Positions 8,444 through 20,265 of a stretch of DNA of 64,000 bases are shown piece by piece. The position numbers were made by a program, and so were the translations under genes. Where the stretch lies: NCBI RefSeq assembly GCF_000308415.1, contig NZ_BAFS01000170.1, positions 1 to 64,000 of the forward strand. Reading direction: 5' to 3'. The notes beneath the pieces were generated by a model. It was given only the letters and a program-made list of their open reading frames with translations. It had not been told where the DNA came from and did not search any database. Position 1 is the first letter of the stretch; every line of letters begins with the position of its first letter. Origin of the DNA: Nocardia asiatica NBRC 100129 (lineage in GTDB: Bacteria; Actinomycetota; Actinomycetes; Mycobacteriales; Mycobacteriaceae).

Positions 8444-9805
8444 TCACTCCGGCGTCGGAATGCCCTCGCTGGCGCCGAAGCTGGCTTCCTCGTGGCTGAC
8501 GAGTCCGAGCAGGGCCAGGGGCCGGGGAGTGACCGCGATGGTCAGGTAGGAGACCGTTATCGCCCAGCGGTTGACCGCTCGCGGCACGGCGAAGGTGTGA
8601 TAGGCGCGGGTCACCGCCTTGGCGGGCAGGCCGGACAGGCGGATGCCCATCGGGTTCGCGACCGCGAAGCCGGGTCCGAGGTCGACCACCAAGCCCAGGT
8701 CGCGGTGCTTGTACCGGGCGGCCGTGCCGATGCCGAGGCTGGCGGCGACGTTCCTGGCCAGCGTCTTGCCCTGCCGGGACGCGTGCTGCGCGGTGGGCGG
8801 GGTGATCCGGCCCGGCTCGGTGAGGTCCGGCACCGCTGCCGCGTCGCCGCCCGCGAAGACGTCCGGATGTCCGGGAACGCCCAGCTCGGCGTCCACGATC
8901 ACCCGGCCCTTCTCCAGCGGCAGGCCGAGCGTGCCCAGCACCGGGGCTCCCGTCACCCCGGTGACCCAGGCGACCGTGTACGTCGGGACGACCGTGCCGT
9001 CGGTCAGTTCGACCTGGTTGTCGGTCAATTTCGTCAGCGAGGTCTCCAACCGGATGTCGATGCCGCGTCGCCGCAAAACCTTCAGCACCTTGTCGCTGAG
9101 CCGCTCGCCGACCTCGGGCATCACCCTGGGCGCCATGTCGAGCAGGAGGAATCGCACCTCGGCGGGGTCGAAGCCGCGGCGGGCGGCGTAGGCGTCGGCG
9201 AGGGCGCGCAGCTGCGCGACGAGCTCGGTGCCCGCGTAGGACGCCCCGACGACGACCACGGTGCGGCGAGCCCGCCGCACCTCGGGGTCCTCTTCGTCGT
9301 CGGCGAGTTCGAGCTGGCGCAACAACTGCTCGCGCAAGTACAGCGCCTCCGCGACAGTCTTGAGCCCCCGCGCGTGTTCCGCCAATCCCGGTATGTCGAA
9401 CAGCCGGGTGACCGACCCCGGCGTGAGCACCAGCCGATCCCAGGAAAGCTCTCGCGGCGGCTGGTGGTCCCCGGCCACCGTGATGGTCTTGTTCCGCAGG
9501 TCGACCGAGCGCGCCGTGGCTACCACCAACCGTACCCGCGGCAGTGCGTCGGCCAGGGAGATCGCGACGAAGCGAGGGTCGATCAGTCCACCCGCCACGT
9601 CCGGCAGCAGCGGCGTATAGAGCATGTAGTCGTTGGGGGTGACGAGCACGACCTCGATGTCCCGGCCGGCTCGCGCCGCGATGCGGCAAAGCTTCTGGGC
9701 GCAGGTGAACCCGGCGAACCCGCTACCGACGATGACGACCCGCTGCGGGCCCGTGATGTTCTCATCCGGCACGGAGGACTCCTTCACGTCGACTCCTCGA
9801 CGCAT
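8444..9805 (-). CDS. NAD(P)/FAD-dependent oxidoreductase, NDH-2 type
   Basis: Up to 453 residues. The FAD-binding Rossmann motif is RVVIVGSGFAGFTCAQKL near residue 22, the NAD(P)H-binding motif TVVVVGASYAGTELVAQL near residue 187, and the second FAD motif VFAGGDAAAVPD near residue 315. This fits type II NADH:quinone dehydrogenases, single-subunit membrane-associated enzymes feeding electrons from NADH to quinone without proton pumping. ATG 9805 is the longest start; GTG 9787 (GAGGAG upstream) and GTG 9772 (AAGGAG upstream) have better ribosome-binding sites. Confidence 0.88.
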   Translation of the reverse strand: MRRGVDVKESSVPDENITGPQRVVIVGSGFAGFTCAQKLCRIAARAGRDIEVVLVTPNDYMLYTPLLPDVAGGLIDPRFVAISLADALPRVRLVVATARSVDLRNKTITVAGDHQPPRELSWDRLVLTPGSVTRLFDIPGLAEHARGLKTVAEALYLREQLLRQLELADDEEDPEVRRARRTVVVVGASYAGTELVAQLRALADAYAARRGFDPAEVRFLLLDMAPRVMPEVGERLSDKVLKVLRRRGIDIRLETSLTKLTDNQVELTDGTVVPTYTVAWVTGVTGAPVLGTLGLPLEKGRVIVDAELGVPGHPDVFAGGDAAAVPDLTEPGRITPPTAQHASRQGKTLARNVAASLGIGTAARYKHRDLGLVVDLGPGFAVANPMGIRLSGLPAKAVTRAYHTFAVPRAVNRWAITVSYLTIAVTPRPLALLGLVSHEEASFGASEGIPTPE

Positions 9806-9977
9806 TCCCGCCCCGGCGGCGTCGAAACCGGCAACCGGGCCCGTCTCGCCCGGGCGATGGTTGCCGGGAATCCGCCCCGTACTCGTGACGATCTTGGTTT
9901 ACTTGCTCACCGAGACTCACCCTGCACGACGCGTGCAAGAACCACATTCCGGTGGCACAGCGCGAAAGGGGAAGACC

Positions 9978-10718
9978 ATGAAGCTCACAGTCATCGGCGG
10001 TACCGGGCGAATCGGCTCGCAGGTCGTCGGGAAGCTGACCGCGGCCGGACACGAGGCCGTCCCGGCGGCGCCGTCCACCGGTGTCGATCTGCTCACGGGC
10101 GCGGGCCTCGACCGCGCGCTCGACGGTGCGGACGTCGTGATCGGCCTGGCGAACTCGCCGACCTTCGACGAAGCGTCGCTCGAGTTCTTCCGCACCTCCA
10201 TGCGCAATCTGCTCGCCGCGGGCGAGGCTGCCGGTGTGCGGCACCAGGTCGTCCTTTCGATCCTGGGCGTGGACCAGGTGCCTCAACTGGACTACTACCG
10301 GGCCAAGGCGCTGCAGGAGGATCTGCTGCGGCAGGGCCCGACGCCGTACTCGATCGTGCGCGTCACCCAGTTCTTCGAGTTCATGGACGCGGTCCTGTCC
10401 TGGAACGCCGACGGCGACACCGTCCGCCTGCCCGCCACCCGGCTCCAGCCGATCGCCGCCGCGGACGTCGTCGACGCGGTGGTGCAGGTCGCCACCGGCA
10501 CACCACTGGAGGGCATCCGCAATGTCGCGGGCCCGGACGTCTTCGCGCTGGACGAACTCGGCAGGATCACCCTTGCCGCGCGCCGGGACAGCCGGACCGT
10601 CGTCACCGACGACAACGCGGGCATGTTCGCGGCGGTCACCGGCGATGTGCTGATCGCCGGACCGGACGCCCACCTCGCCCCCACCCACTACCGCGACTGG
10701 CTGCGGAAAGCCCACTGA
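9978..10718 (+). CDS. NAD(P)H-binding protein (atypical SDR/NmrA-like)
   Basis: 246 residues from ATG 9978, preceded by AAAGGGGA. The N-terminal MKLTVIGGTGRIGSQVV is the NAD(P)-binding motif of extended/atypical SDR proteins. The usual active-site tyrosine-lysine pair is represented by YYRAKALQEDLL near residue 108, as in NmrA/SDR_a5-type sensors or reductases. It is divergent from the NDH-2-like gene, with about 170 bases between, so the two may share a redox-related regulatory region. Substrate unknown. Confidence 0.85.
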   Translation: MKLTVIGGTGRIGSQVVGKLTAAGHEAVPAAPSTGVDLLTGAGLDRALDGADVVIGLANSPTFDEASLEFFRTSMRNLLAAGEAAGVRHQVVLSILGVDQVPQLDYYRAKALQEDLLRQGPTPYSIVRVTQFFEFMDAVLSWNADGDTVRLPATRLQPIAAADVVDAVVQVATGTPLEGIRNVAGPDVFALDELGRITLAARRDSRTVVTDDNAGMFAAVTGDVLIAGPDAHLAPTHYRDWLRKAH

Positions 10719-10806
10719 GCCGTGGCGATGAGGATTCGCTAGGACGTCACCGGCTATTCACCACTCCCCCGCCACCGCCGCTTACGATCGCGTCATCGAG
10801 GGGAAG

Positions 10807-11709
10807 GTGGCGAATTGCCGTATCGCCGCAACGAAATTGCTTGTCGCAGCGTTCACCACAGTGTGCGGCCTGCTGTCGGCCTGCGGGGAGGATCGCGGGT
10901 CCGGCCCCGGCCGCGAATGTGCTGAACATCGTGGCGGGCTCCGAGCACGACGCGGTGTTCCAGCAGGTGGTGCAGCCGTGGTGCCGGGAGCAGAAGCTGA
11001 CCTGCACCATGACCGAACTCGGGTCGGTGGACCAGGCTCGGCTGCTGGACGGGGGCGACGCGCCCTACGACGGATTCTGTCTGCGGTGGGAATCGCTGGG
11101 CGCGCGCGACCTGGCCGGCCCCATTCGCATCACCAGCACGGACCGAAGTCCTCGAACTCCGGATTCACCTTGCTGCCACTGGAGTTGACGGTCATCGCCT
11201 CCAACGACGTCTTCCAGCCGCCGACGGTCGCCGAGGCCAGATCCGGGCTGGCCGCCGTGCGCGACCTCTACGACGCGCAGGGCTTGCAGTCCGACAGTTC
11301 CGACGGCGGTTTCCGGGAATGGCTCATCCAGGGAGCGGCCACGCTGTACGCCGGATACGAGAGCCAGATCCTGCGCCAACTGGTCGACTACCGCGACAAC
11401 CGACCGGCCACCGAGGCGCTTCTGGCGAACGCCCGAATGCTCTACCCGGATCCGACCATCTTCAACGGCAATCCGATCCTCACCCTCACCGCCCCCGCTC
11501 ATCGGCTGATCACGGCGCTGCAGGACGAGAAGCTCCAGCGAATCGCTTGGAAGCGGTACGGTTTCCGCTCCGCCACCCAGCTCGGCACGGCGCACGCGAC
11601 CGATTTCGCGCCGATCCCGCTGGCCGTCCAGCCGCGCTCGACGACGCCGCCACGGGCAGATGTCACGCAGCTGCTGCTCGCCTGCGTCCGCGACGGCAAG
11701 TGCTCATGA
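10807..11709 (+). pseudogene. Decayed extracellular solute-binding lipoprotein
   Basis: The start encodes a lipoprotein signal (VAAFTTVCGLLSAC, cysteine near residue 26). The mature sequence PAANVLNIVAGSEHDAVFQQ then continues in another frame from about 10900, and the C-terminal part (SNSGFTLLPLELTVIASN onward) returns to the first frame near 11150. The segment normally lying between these parts in this family, which contacts substrate, is missing. So at least two frame changes and probably an internal deletion are present. The remaining pieces look like bacterial solute-binding proteins. A sequencing error could explain one shift but not the missing segment. Confidence 0.7.
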
Positions 11710-11848
11710 ACACGAGCGCGCAGACCTACTTCCGAATCCGGGTCCGCCGCCGCGCGGCCGGGACGCGCACGCCCGGCTCGATGAGTCCAGCCGCGGCGCT
11801 GTCGAGCAAGGACACTTCCGCCGCGCCCGGAACTATCGCGCCGCCGAA

Positions 11849-12280
11849 CTAACCGGCGGTCGAAGTGCAGGCTGTCAGCCGAACGCTCGCAGGCCGGGGA
11901 ATGGCGCTGCCGAGGCTCGGGAAAGGCGGCGCGCTGGGGCCGAGAACGTCGATAGCCCGGCGCTCGGCCTCGGCGCGGGTGGGCCCCCACGCCCATCCGT
12001 GCTTGCCGTCGGCGCCGCGCACGACCGAGCCGCAGGCATTCCAGAACTGCACGACCGTACGGCAATCGGTGACGCCGCATTGCGTCCGGGCCGCGGTCTC
12101 GGCGGCGGCGGCGCTCGCGTAGTCCACCGCCGAAGCGACCGCGCCGGTGCTGGACGAGAGCGCCAGCGCACCGTAGTAGGTCCCGGCCGCACCCGCTGTG
12201 CCCGCGGGACCGCCGACTACCGCGCAGGTGGCGGCCGAGACCGCCGCGAGCCCGAGGGCAGCCTTGTGCGGCACCGACAT
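11849..12280 (-). CDS. Secreted DUF4189 domain protein
   Basis: 143 residues with an N-terminal Sec signal peptide (about 1-32, ending near GTAGA). The mature part AGTYYGALALSSSTGAVASAVDY, cysteines in CGVTDCRTVVQFWNACGSVV, and GKHGWAWGPTRAEAERRAI match the DUF4189 pattern common in secreted actinobacterial proteins of unknown role. Start ATG 12280 has GGGGAGG upstream. Confidence 0.85.
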   Translation of the reverse strand: MSVPHKAALGLAAVSAATCAVVGGPAGTAGAAGTYYGALALSSSTGAVASAVDYASAAAAETAARTQCGVTDCRTVVQFWNACGSVVRGADGKHGWAWGPTRAEAERRAIDVLGPSAPPFPSLGSAIPRPASVRLTACTSTAG

Positions 12281-12470
12281 GTGATCCTCCCCGTGTGGCG
12301 AACGACTCCGGGCTCAGATCATGGTCCCGCCCGCCGGCTTTGTCGAAAGCGCCGACTTCCCACTCCCGGCGAGGCGGCAGATCGCGTCATCCACTCCCGG
12401 TCCAGCGATACGACTCGGCCGCCGGAGCACCCGTTCGGGCGCTGCCGGCGGCCGCTGTCAGCCTGGCGAA

Positions 12471-12854
12471 CTACACCGTGAACCCGAGCGCACGCAGCTG
12501 CTCGCGGCCGTCCTCGGTGATCTTGTCCGGACCCCACGGCGGAATCCAGACCCAGTTGATCTTCAGATCCTCCACCAGGCCGCTGCGCACCAGCGCGTTG
12601 CGGGACTGGTCTTCGATGACGTCGGTCAGCGGGCAGGCCGCCGAGGTCAGCGTCATGTCGAGGACCGCGACATTGTCCTGCTCGACGCGCAAGCCGTAGA
12701 CCAGACCGAGGTCGACGACGTTGATGCCCAGTTCCGGGTCGACGACGTCGCGCATCGCCTCTTCGATGTCCTCGAGCAGTTTGACGTCCTCTTCGGACAG
12801 CTCGGACAGCTCGGCGGTCTGCTCGGTCGTGTCGGTGGCCGGTGTGTCGCTCAT
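12471..12854 (-). CDS. sufT: Fe-S cluster assembly factor SufT (MIP18/DUF59)
   Basis: 127 residues. The DUF59 domain is clear: EAMRDVVDPELGINVVDLGLVY near residue 32 and the reactive cysteine region TLTSAACPLTDVIEDQ with C74. SufT helps deliver or mature Fe-S clusters on target proteins. It is the last gene of the suf operon; its ATG overlaps the sufU stop (ATGA), indicating translational coupling. Confidence 0.95.
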   Translation of the reverse strand: MSDTPATDTTEQTAELSELSEEDVKLLEDIEEAMRDVVDPELGINVVDLGLVYGLRVEQDNVAVLDMTLTSAACPLTDVIEDQSRNALVRSGLVEDLKINWVWIPPWGPDKITEDGREQLRALGFTV

Positions 12855-13348
12855 GACGCTTCCCCGTTTCCGTTCGGACGCTTCGATTCTTCCGCGGCGC
12901 TCGCGGGCTGCTCGGGCCCGATCCTGAGGACGGCGTCCTTGAACGCCAACCACCCCAGCAGCGCGCACTTCACCCGCGCGGGGTACTTCGACACGCCCGC
13001 GAGGGCGATGCCGTCGCCGATCACGTCCTCGTCGCCCTCGATGGTGCCGCGGCTGGAGATCATCTCGCTGTAGGAGTCGACCACCTTCAGCGCCTGCTGC
13101 ACCGGCAGCCCGATGACCTGGTCGGTGAGGATCGAGGTGGCGGCCTGGCTGATCGAGCAGCCCTGGCCGTCGTAGGAGACGTCGGCGACGTCACCGTTGT
13201 CGTCGAGCCGCACGCGCAAGGTCACCTCGTCGCCGCAGGTCGGGTTCACGTGGTGCACCTCGGCCCCGAACGGCTCGCGCAGCCCCCGGCGGTGCGGGTG
13301 CTTGTAGTGGTCCAGGATCACTTCCTGGTACATCTGCTCCATGCGCAT
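12851..13348 (-). CDS. sufU: SufU, zinc-dependent sulfurtransferase
   Basis: 165 residues. SufU accepts persulfide sulfur from SufS and passes it to the SufBCD scaffold. The ligands of the SufU zinc site are all visible: C38 and D40 in NPTCGDEV, C64 in GQGCSIS, and C128 in ARVKCALLGW. The stop overlaps sufT, and the start lies three bases after the sufS stop. Confidence 0.95.
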   Translation of the reverse strand: MRMEQMYQEVILDHYKHPHRRGLREPFGAEVHHVNPTCGDEVTLRVRLDDNGDVADVSYDGQGCSISQAATSILTDQVIGLPVQQALKVVDSYSEMISSRGTIEGDEDVIGDGIALAGVSKYPARVKCALLGWLAFKDAVLRIGPEQPASAAEESKRPNGNGEAS

Positions 13349-13351
13349 GTC

Positions 13352-15383
<2,032 letters not shown>

Positions 15384-15423
15384 CGAATTCGAATTCCTTT
15401 GCCGAATGTGGGGTCGTCGTTGA

Positions 15424-16602
15424 TCAGGCGCCGATGGCGGCGAGTTCGGCCTCGATGGCCGCCTCCAGCCGCTCCCGGACCTCGGGCACCGCGATCTTCT
15501 GGATGATCTCGTGGAAGAATCCGCGCACCACCAGGCGGCGGGCGGCGTCCTCCGGGATGCCGCGGGCGCGCAGGTAGAACAGCTGCTCGTCGTCGAAACG
15601 GCCGGTCGCGGAGGCGTGCCCCGCGCCGACGATCTCGCCGGTCTCGATCTCCAGGTTCGGCACCGAGTCGGCGCGCGCGCCGTCGGTGAGCACCAGGTTG
15701 CGGTTCACCTCGAAGGTGTCGGTGCCCTCGGCGGCGGCGCGGATCAGCACGTCGCCGACCCATACGGTGCGGGCGTCGCCCTTCGGGGAGTGCGGATCGC
15801 CTTGCAGCGCGCCCTTGTACAGCACGTTCGACTTGCAGTTCGGCACCGCGTGGTCGACCAGCAGGCGCTGCTCGAAGTGCTGGCCCGCGTCGGCGAAGTA
15901 GAGACCGAGCAGTTCGGCGTCGCCGCCGGGACCGTCGTAGCGGACGTTGCCGGTCAGACGCACCAGGTCGCCGCCGAGGGTGACCGAGGTGTGCCGCAGA
16001 GTGGCGTCGCGGCCGAGCTTGGCGTGGTGCGCGGTGGTGTGGACGGCGTCGTCGGCCCAGTCCTGCACGGCGACCACGGTGAGCTTGGACGAATCGTCCA
16101 GCACGAATTCCACGTTCTCCGCGTAGGTTCCGCTACCGCGCTGGTCGATGACCACGGTGGCCTTGGCGAAGGGTTCCAGCCGAATCTGCAGGTGGCCGTA
16201 AGCGGTCCTGCCCTCGCCGGGCCCGGTGATCGTGACGGTGACCGGGTCGGCGACCTCGACTTCCTTGCCGACCGACACGACGGTGGCCCGCTCGAAGCCC
16301 GAGTAGGCCTGCGCGGCGACGCGATCGGACGGCACGCCGCCCGCGCCGAGCCTGCTGTCGGCACGGTCGACGGTCTCGACCGTCACGCCCTCGGCCGCGG
16401 CGACCTCGACGACCGCGTGGCCGTCCCGGACCGCGGTGCCGTCGTGCAGGCCGCGCAGGCGGCGCAGCGGTGTGAACCGCCACGCCTCGTCCTTCCCCGA
16501 CGGCACCTCGAAGGCGTCGACGTCGAAGGAGGTGAACACCTCACCCTTGTTGACCGCGGGGGTACGGGCCTCGGCCGCTTCGGCAACGTTCTCCACTGCC
16601 AT
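15424..16602 (-). CDS. sufD: Fe-S assembly scaffold SufD
   Basis: 392 residues. The C-terminal beta-helix region is well conserved (LGLYFADAGQHFEQRLLVDH near residue 232 and TGRFDDEQLFYLRARGIPEDAARRLVVRGF near 333; longer runs not quoted). SufD pairs with SufB and SufC. The ATG overlaps the sufB stop by one base (TGATG). Confidence 0.95.
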   Translation of the reverse strand: MAVENVAEAAEARTPAVNKGEVFTSFDVDAFEVPSGKDEAWRFTPLRRLRGLHDGTAVRDGHAVVEVAAAEGVTVETVDRADSRLGAGGVPSDRVAAQAYSGFERATVVSVGKEVEVADPVTVTITGPGEGRTAYGHLQIRLEPFAKATVVIDQRGSGTYAENVEFVLDDSSKLTVVAVQDWADDAVHTTAHHAKLGRDATLRHTSVTLGGDLVRLTGNVRYDGPGGDAELLGLYFADAGQHFEQRLLVDHAVPNCKSNVLYKGALQGDPHSPKGDARTVWVGDVLIRAAAEGTDTFEVNRNLVLTDGARADSVPNLEIETGEIVGAGHASATGRFDDEQLFYLRARGIPEDAARRLVVRGFFHEIIQKIAVPEVRERLEAAIEAELAAIGA

Positions 16603-18038
16603 CAGCCGACGGCTCCTTCCATCTGCAGTTCGATCAGGCGGTTCAGCTCGAGCGCGTATTCCATCGGCAGTTCCTTGGCGATCGGCTCCACGAAGCCGCG
16701 CACCACCATCGCCATCGCCTCGTCCTCGGTGAGACCGCGGCTCATCAGGTAGAACAGCTGGTCCTCGGAGACCTTCGAGACGGTCGCCTCGTGCCCCATG
16801 GTCACGTCGTCCTCGCGGATGTCGACGTAGGGGTAGGTGTCGGAGCGGCTGATCGTGTCGACCAGCAGGGCGTCGCACTTGACCGTCGACTTCGAGCCGT
16901 GCGCGCCCTTGTTCACCTGCACCAGGCCGCGGTAGGAGGCCCGACCGCCGCCGCGCGCCACCGACTTCGACACGATGGTCGAGGAGGTGTGCGGCGCGAG
17001 GTGCAGCATCTTCGCCCCGGTGTCCTGGTGCTGGCCCTCGCCGGCGAACGCCACCGAGAGCACCTCGCCCTTGGCGTACTCGCCGGTCATCCAGACCGCC
17101 GGGTACTTCATGGTGACCTTGGAGCCGATGTTGCCGTCGATCCACTCCATGGTCGCGCCCGCCTCCGCCTTGGCCCGCTTGGTGACCAGGTTGTAGACGT
17201 TGTTCGACCAGTTCTGGATGGTGGTGTAGCGGCAGCGGCCGCCCTTCTTCACGATGATCTCCACCACCGCGGAGTGCAGCGAGTCGGACTTGTAGATCGG
17301 GGCGGTGCAGCCCTCGACGTAGTGCACGTACGCGCCCTCGTCGACGATGATCAGGGTCCGCTCGAACTGCCCCATGTTCTCGGTGTTGATCCGGAAATAG
17401 GCCTGCAGCGGGATGTCGACGTGCACGCCCGGCGGCACGTAGATGAACGAGCCGCCCGACCAGACGGCGGTGTTCAGCGCGGAGAACTTGTTGTCGCCCG
17501 CGGGGATCACCGAGCCGAAGTACTGCTGGAAGATCTCCGGGTGCTCCTTGAGACCGGTGTCGGTGTCCAGGAAGATCACGCCTTGGGCCTCCAGGTCCTC
17601 ACGGATCTGGTGGTACACGACCTCGGACTCGTACTGCGCGGCGACACCGGCGACCAGCCGCTGCTTCTCCGCCTCGGGGATGCCCAGCTTGTCGTAGGTG
17701 TTCTTGATGTCCTCCGGCAGTTCGTCCCAGGACGCGGCCTGCTTCTCGGTGGAGCGCACGAAGTACTTGATGTTGTCGAAGTCGATGCCGTCCAGATTGG
17801 AGCCCCACAGCGGCATGGGCTTGCGATCGAAGATCCGCAGGGCCTTGAGCCGCTGTTCGAGCATCCATTCCGGCTCGTTCTTCTTCGCCGAGATGTCGCG
17901 GACAACCGCCTCGGACAGACCTCGTTGCGCGCTGGCGCCGGCCACATCCGAATCGGCCCAGCCGTAACCGTATTTGCCCAGCGAGGCGATGGCCTCTTCC
18001 TGGGTGAGCGGTTGCACCTGGTCGGTGGTCGTCGTCAT
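16602..18038 (-). CDS. sufB: Fe-S assembly scaffold SufB (intein-free)
   Basis: 478 residues. SufB holds the nascent cluster. Conserved stretches include [30 protein letters not shown] and the C-terminal [13 protein letters not shown]. Reading is uninterrupted through sites where the M. tuberculosis homologue carries an intein, so no intein is present. Start ATG has GGAAGGAG upstream and overlaps the sufR stop (ATGA). Confidence 0.96.
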   Translation of the reverse strand: MTTTTDQVQPLTQEEAIASLGKYGYGWADSDVAGASAQRGLSEAVVRDISAKKNEPEWMLEQRLKALRIFDRKPMPLWGSNLDGIDFDNIKYFVRSTEKQAASWDELPEDIKNTYDKLGIPEAEKQRLVAGVAAQYESEVVYHQIREDLEAQGVIFLDTDTGLKEHPEIFQQYFGSVIPAGDNKFSALNTAVWSGGSFIYVPPGVHVDIPLQAYFRINTENMGQFERTLIIVDEGAYVHYVEGCTAPIYKSDSLHSAVVEIIVKKGGRCRYTTIQNWSNNVYNLVTKRAKAEAGATMEWIDGNIGSKVTMKYPAVWMTGEYAKGEVLSVAFAGEGQHQDTGAKMLHLAPHTSSTIVSKSVARGGGRASYRGLVQVNKGAHGSKSTVKCDALLVDTISRSDTYPYVDIREDDVTMGHEATVSKVSEDQLFYLMSRGLTEDEAMAMVVRGFVEPIAKELPMEYALELNRLIELQMEGAVG

Positions 18039-18844
18039 TCGGCACTCCTTCCGGAGTCGTTCGTTCGTACCGCTGCGGGCTGTGCAGCGGTTGGTGCTGA
18101 AGTTCCGGTCTGCGGGTGGGGCAGGACCAGCAGCGGCACGTGCGTGGTGCACGCGCAGTCGCCGTTGGCGATCGTGGCCAGCCGCTGCACATGCGTGCCG
18201 AGCAGCTCGCGGAACGCCTCGAGTTCGGCCGCGCACAACTGCGGGAACTCCTCGGCGACGTGCGCCACCGGGCAGTGGTGCTGGCAGATCTGCACGCCCG
18301 CGCCCACCTTGCGGGTGGTGGCGGCGAACCCGGCGTCGGTGAACGCCTCCGCGATCTCCTCGGCCTTGGCCTCGGTTTGCTGCGGGGTGTGCTGCGCGAC
18401 GGGTTCGATCCCGGCCACGATAGTGCGTGCCCGTTTGCGAGCGAACTCGGTGAGGGCCTGTTCCCCGCCGATCTCCCCGAGCTGCCGCATGGCGGCGCCG
18501 GCCAGATCGTCGTAGGCGTGGCCGAGCTTGCCTCGCCCCGCCGCGGTGAGCTGGTACTGCTTGGCCGGACGGCCCCTGCCCTTCTGCTGCCAGGGCGCCG
18601 ATCGGCTCGCGCGCGCCTGACCGGATTCGATCAGGGCGTCCAGATGCCTGCGCACGCCCGCCGGGGCCAGGCCGAGCTTGTTCCCGATGGCGGTCGCGGT
18701 GATCGGTCCTTCTTCCAGCAGCAGCTGGACGATGGCCGCTCGGGTATGCCCTTCACCGCCGACCGTCGCGGGCGCAGCGACCGACCCGGCGCCGGTCCTG
18801 CGACCAGCCCCTTCGTCGCCTCTCCGCAAACCCACGGTTTTCAC
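18035..18844 (-). CDS. sufR: SufR, Fe-S-sensing transcriptional repressor
   Basis: 269 residues from GTG 18844. The N-terminal winged helix ([34 protein letters not shown], residues 34-67; shown in part) is of the ArsR/DtxR-like type of SufR. The C-terminal cysteines C187 and C191 (ICQHHC), C204 and C230/C232 (GDCAC) are the likely [4Fe-4S] ligands. SufR represses its own operon when clusters are sufficient. The start is uncertain: the operator-like palindrome overlaps GTG 18844, so GTG 18835 is an alternative. The gene leads the suf operon and its stop overlaps sufB. Confidence 0.92.
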   Translation of the reverse strand: MKTVGLRRGDEGAGRRTGAGSVAAPATVGGEGHTRAAIVQLLLEEGPITATAIGNKLGLAPAGVRRHLDALIESGQARASRSAPWQQKGRGRPAKQYQLTAAGRGKLGHAYDDLAGAAMRQLGEIGGEQALTEFARKRARTIVAGIEPVAQHTPQQTEAKAEEIAEAFTDAGFAATTRKVGAGVQICQHHCPVAHVAEEFPQLCAAELEAFRELLGTHVQRLATIANGDCACTTHVPLLVLPHPQTGTSAPTAAQPAAVRTNDSGRSAE

Positions 18845-18855
18845 AACATCAGTGT
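18841..18855. promoter_or_regulatory. SufR operator-like palindrome
   Basis: The minus strand reads ACACT-GATGT-TGTGA. This equals ACACT-N5-TGTGA, which I recall as the SufR-binding palindrome of mycobacterial suf operons. It sits at the head of sufR, overlapping the first candidate start codon, as expected for autoregulation. Confidence 0.75.
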
Positions 18856-19187
18856 GGCGGAATTACTTCCTGAAATCTAATAAGGGTGCCCTGAGTTCTG
18901 GACCCGACCGACCTGCGGAGATCGCGCCACCGGTGCCACTCGCGCGACATCTCCCGCGCGGCGGCGACCCCATGGGAACCCACTGATTCCGCCACCGCCG
19001 CTCGATTTCCGCAGCCCGTTCCGCTGACCTGCGCAGACGGACGGCGCCGCGCGAGCATCCGGCCCGGCACGTCCCCGTTGAAAGCGCTCCAAGCCGATGG
19101 ACCGAGCGAGCGCGATCACCAAGAGTGCGATTGGTCACAAACCGAAATCGGCACCATGCCCACCGGAGCATTTCGCGCGGATGCGCC
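18856..19187. other. Intergenic region upstream of the suf operon
   Basis: About 330 bases between sufR and the alcohol dehydrogenase stop. It should contain the suf promoter. I see no gene. Confidence 0.5.
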
Positions 19188-20225
19188 TCACGCCGAAGGG
19201 GCGTCCGCGCGTACCGCCACCAGCTTCATCGGCAGTTCCAGCAGCGCGTCCACCGCTTCGTCCCAGGCGGCTGTCGCGGTGGTGACCAGCGACGGGTCGA
19301 AGCGTCCGGTCGCGACGAGGTCGAGGACCTCCGAAATGACCGGGCGGACGTGCGCGCGGCCGGTGTGCAAGGTGCAACAGCGGGTGTACATGTCCAACAT
19401 CGGCACCGCGACGTCCCGCAACTGGACGCTGACGCTGGTGCACCACCCGTCGTAGGCGGTCGCGTCGATCGCCGCGCGCAACGCCTTCGCGCCGCCGCCC
19501 GCCTCCACGACGATCGGGAACCGGCCGACCCGCGCGTCCGGCGGTCCTTCGATCGCCTCCGCGCCGAACGACTTCGCGATGTCGAGGCGCTCGACGGAAT
19601 TGTCGAGATAGACCACCCGAGCGGAGCCGAGGGCGACCGCGAGCCCGGCGGCGTACAACCCGATCGACGGCGCCGAGGGCCCGCCGAGCACCAGCGTCTC
19701 GGCGCCGGGATCGTCGGCCAGGCGCGGCCCGACCGCGCGGTAGGCGTCCGGGATGTTGTCGCTGGCGCTGGCCACCGCGGCCGGGTCGACGCCGGGCGGC
19801 AGCGGGACCAGCATGGCGTCGGCGTGCGGCACGAGGGCCAGGTCGGCCCACAACCCGCCCCAGTCGAGGCCGCCCATGGCGCCGAGGCCGAACGTGGACA
19901 GCCGCGGATGGCTCGTGCAGTTTCCGGTCCGCCCCCGGGTGCAGGCCCGGCACGTACCGCAGGAGATCTGGAACGGCACGACGACCGAGTCGCCGACGGC
20001 GACGCCACGGACCTCCGGGCCGATCGCGACCACCTCCGCGACTGCCTCGTGCCCGAACGGATACGGCCCCGGCAGCGGGAAGGCGCCGCGCAGCACGGCC
20101 GGGTCGATGTCGCAGGTGGCCAGCGCGACCGGCCGCACGAGCGCCTGGCCCGGCCCGCTCAGGACGGGGTCGGGATGTTCCTCCCAGCGCATCGCGCCGG
20201 GACCGGTCAGCATCAGACGCTTCAT
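19188..20225 (-). CDS. Zinc-dependent alcohol dehydrogenase family protein
   Basis: 345 residues of the medium-chain dehydrogenase family. The catalytic zinc region contains C38 (ATCDID) and GHEAVAEV near residue 58; the structural zinc motif CGTCRACTRGRTGNC begins near residue 89. The nucleotide-binding part is less canonical: VLGGPSAPSIGLYAAGLA replaces GxGxxG, so cofactor use is uncertain. It lies 40 bases downstream of a TetR gene with a palindrome between them. Confidence 0.87.
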   Translation of the reverse strand: MKRLMLTGPGAMRWEEHPDPVLSGPGQALVRPVALATCDIDPAVLRGAFPLPGPYPFGHEAVAEVVAIGPEVRGVAVGDSVVVPFQISCGTCRACTRGRTGNCTSHPRLSTFGLGAMGGLDWGGLWADLALVPHADAMLVPLPPGVDPAAVASASDNIPDAYRAVGPRLADDPGAETLVLGGPSAPSIGLYAAGLAVALGSARVVYLDNSVERLDIAKSFGAEAIEGPPDARVGRFPIVVEAGGGAKALRAAIDATAYDGWCTSVSVQLRDVAVPMLDMYTRCCTLHTGRAHVRPVISEVLDLVATGRFDPSLVTTATAAWDEAVDALLELPMKLVAVRADAPSA

Positions 20226-20238
20226 CGTCCGAGTGTCG

Positions 20239-20256
20239 CTAGAACGTTCTTTCTAG
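20239..20256. promoter_or_regulatory. Palindrome between TetR gene and alcohol dehydrogenase
   Basis: CTAGAA-CGTTCT-TTCTAG: two 6-base arms around six bases, with an embedded AGAACGTTCT palindrome. Size and place fit a TetR-family operator just upstream of the dehydrogenase start. Confidence 0.5.
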
Positions 20257-20265
20257 TCAAGGCTT

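Noticed and set aside
16602-18038. Intein in SufB
   Set aside because: The frame is normal length and uninterrupted across conserved motifs.
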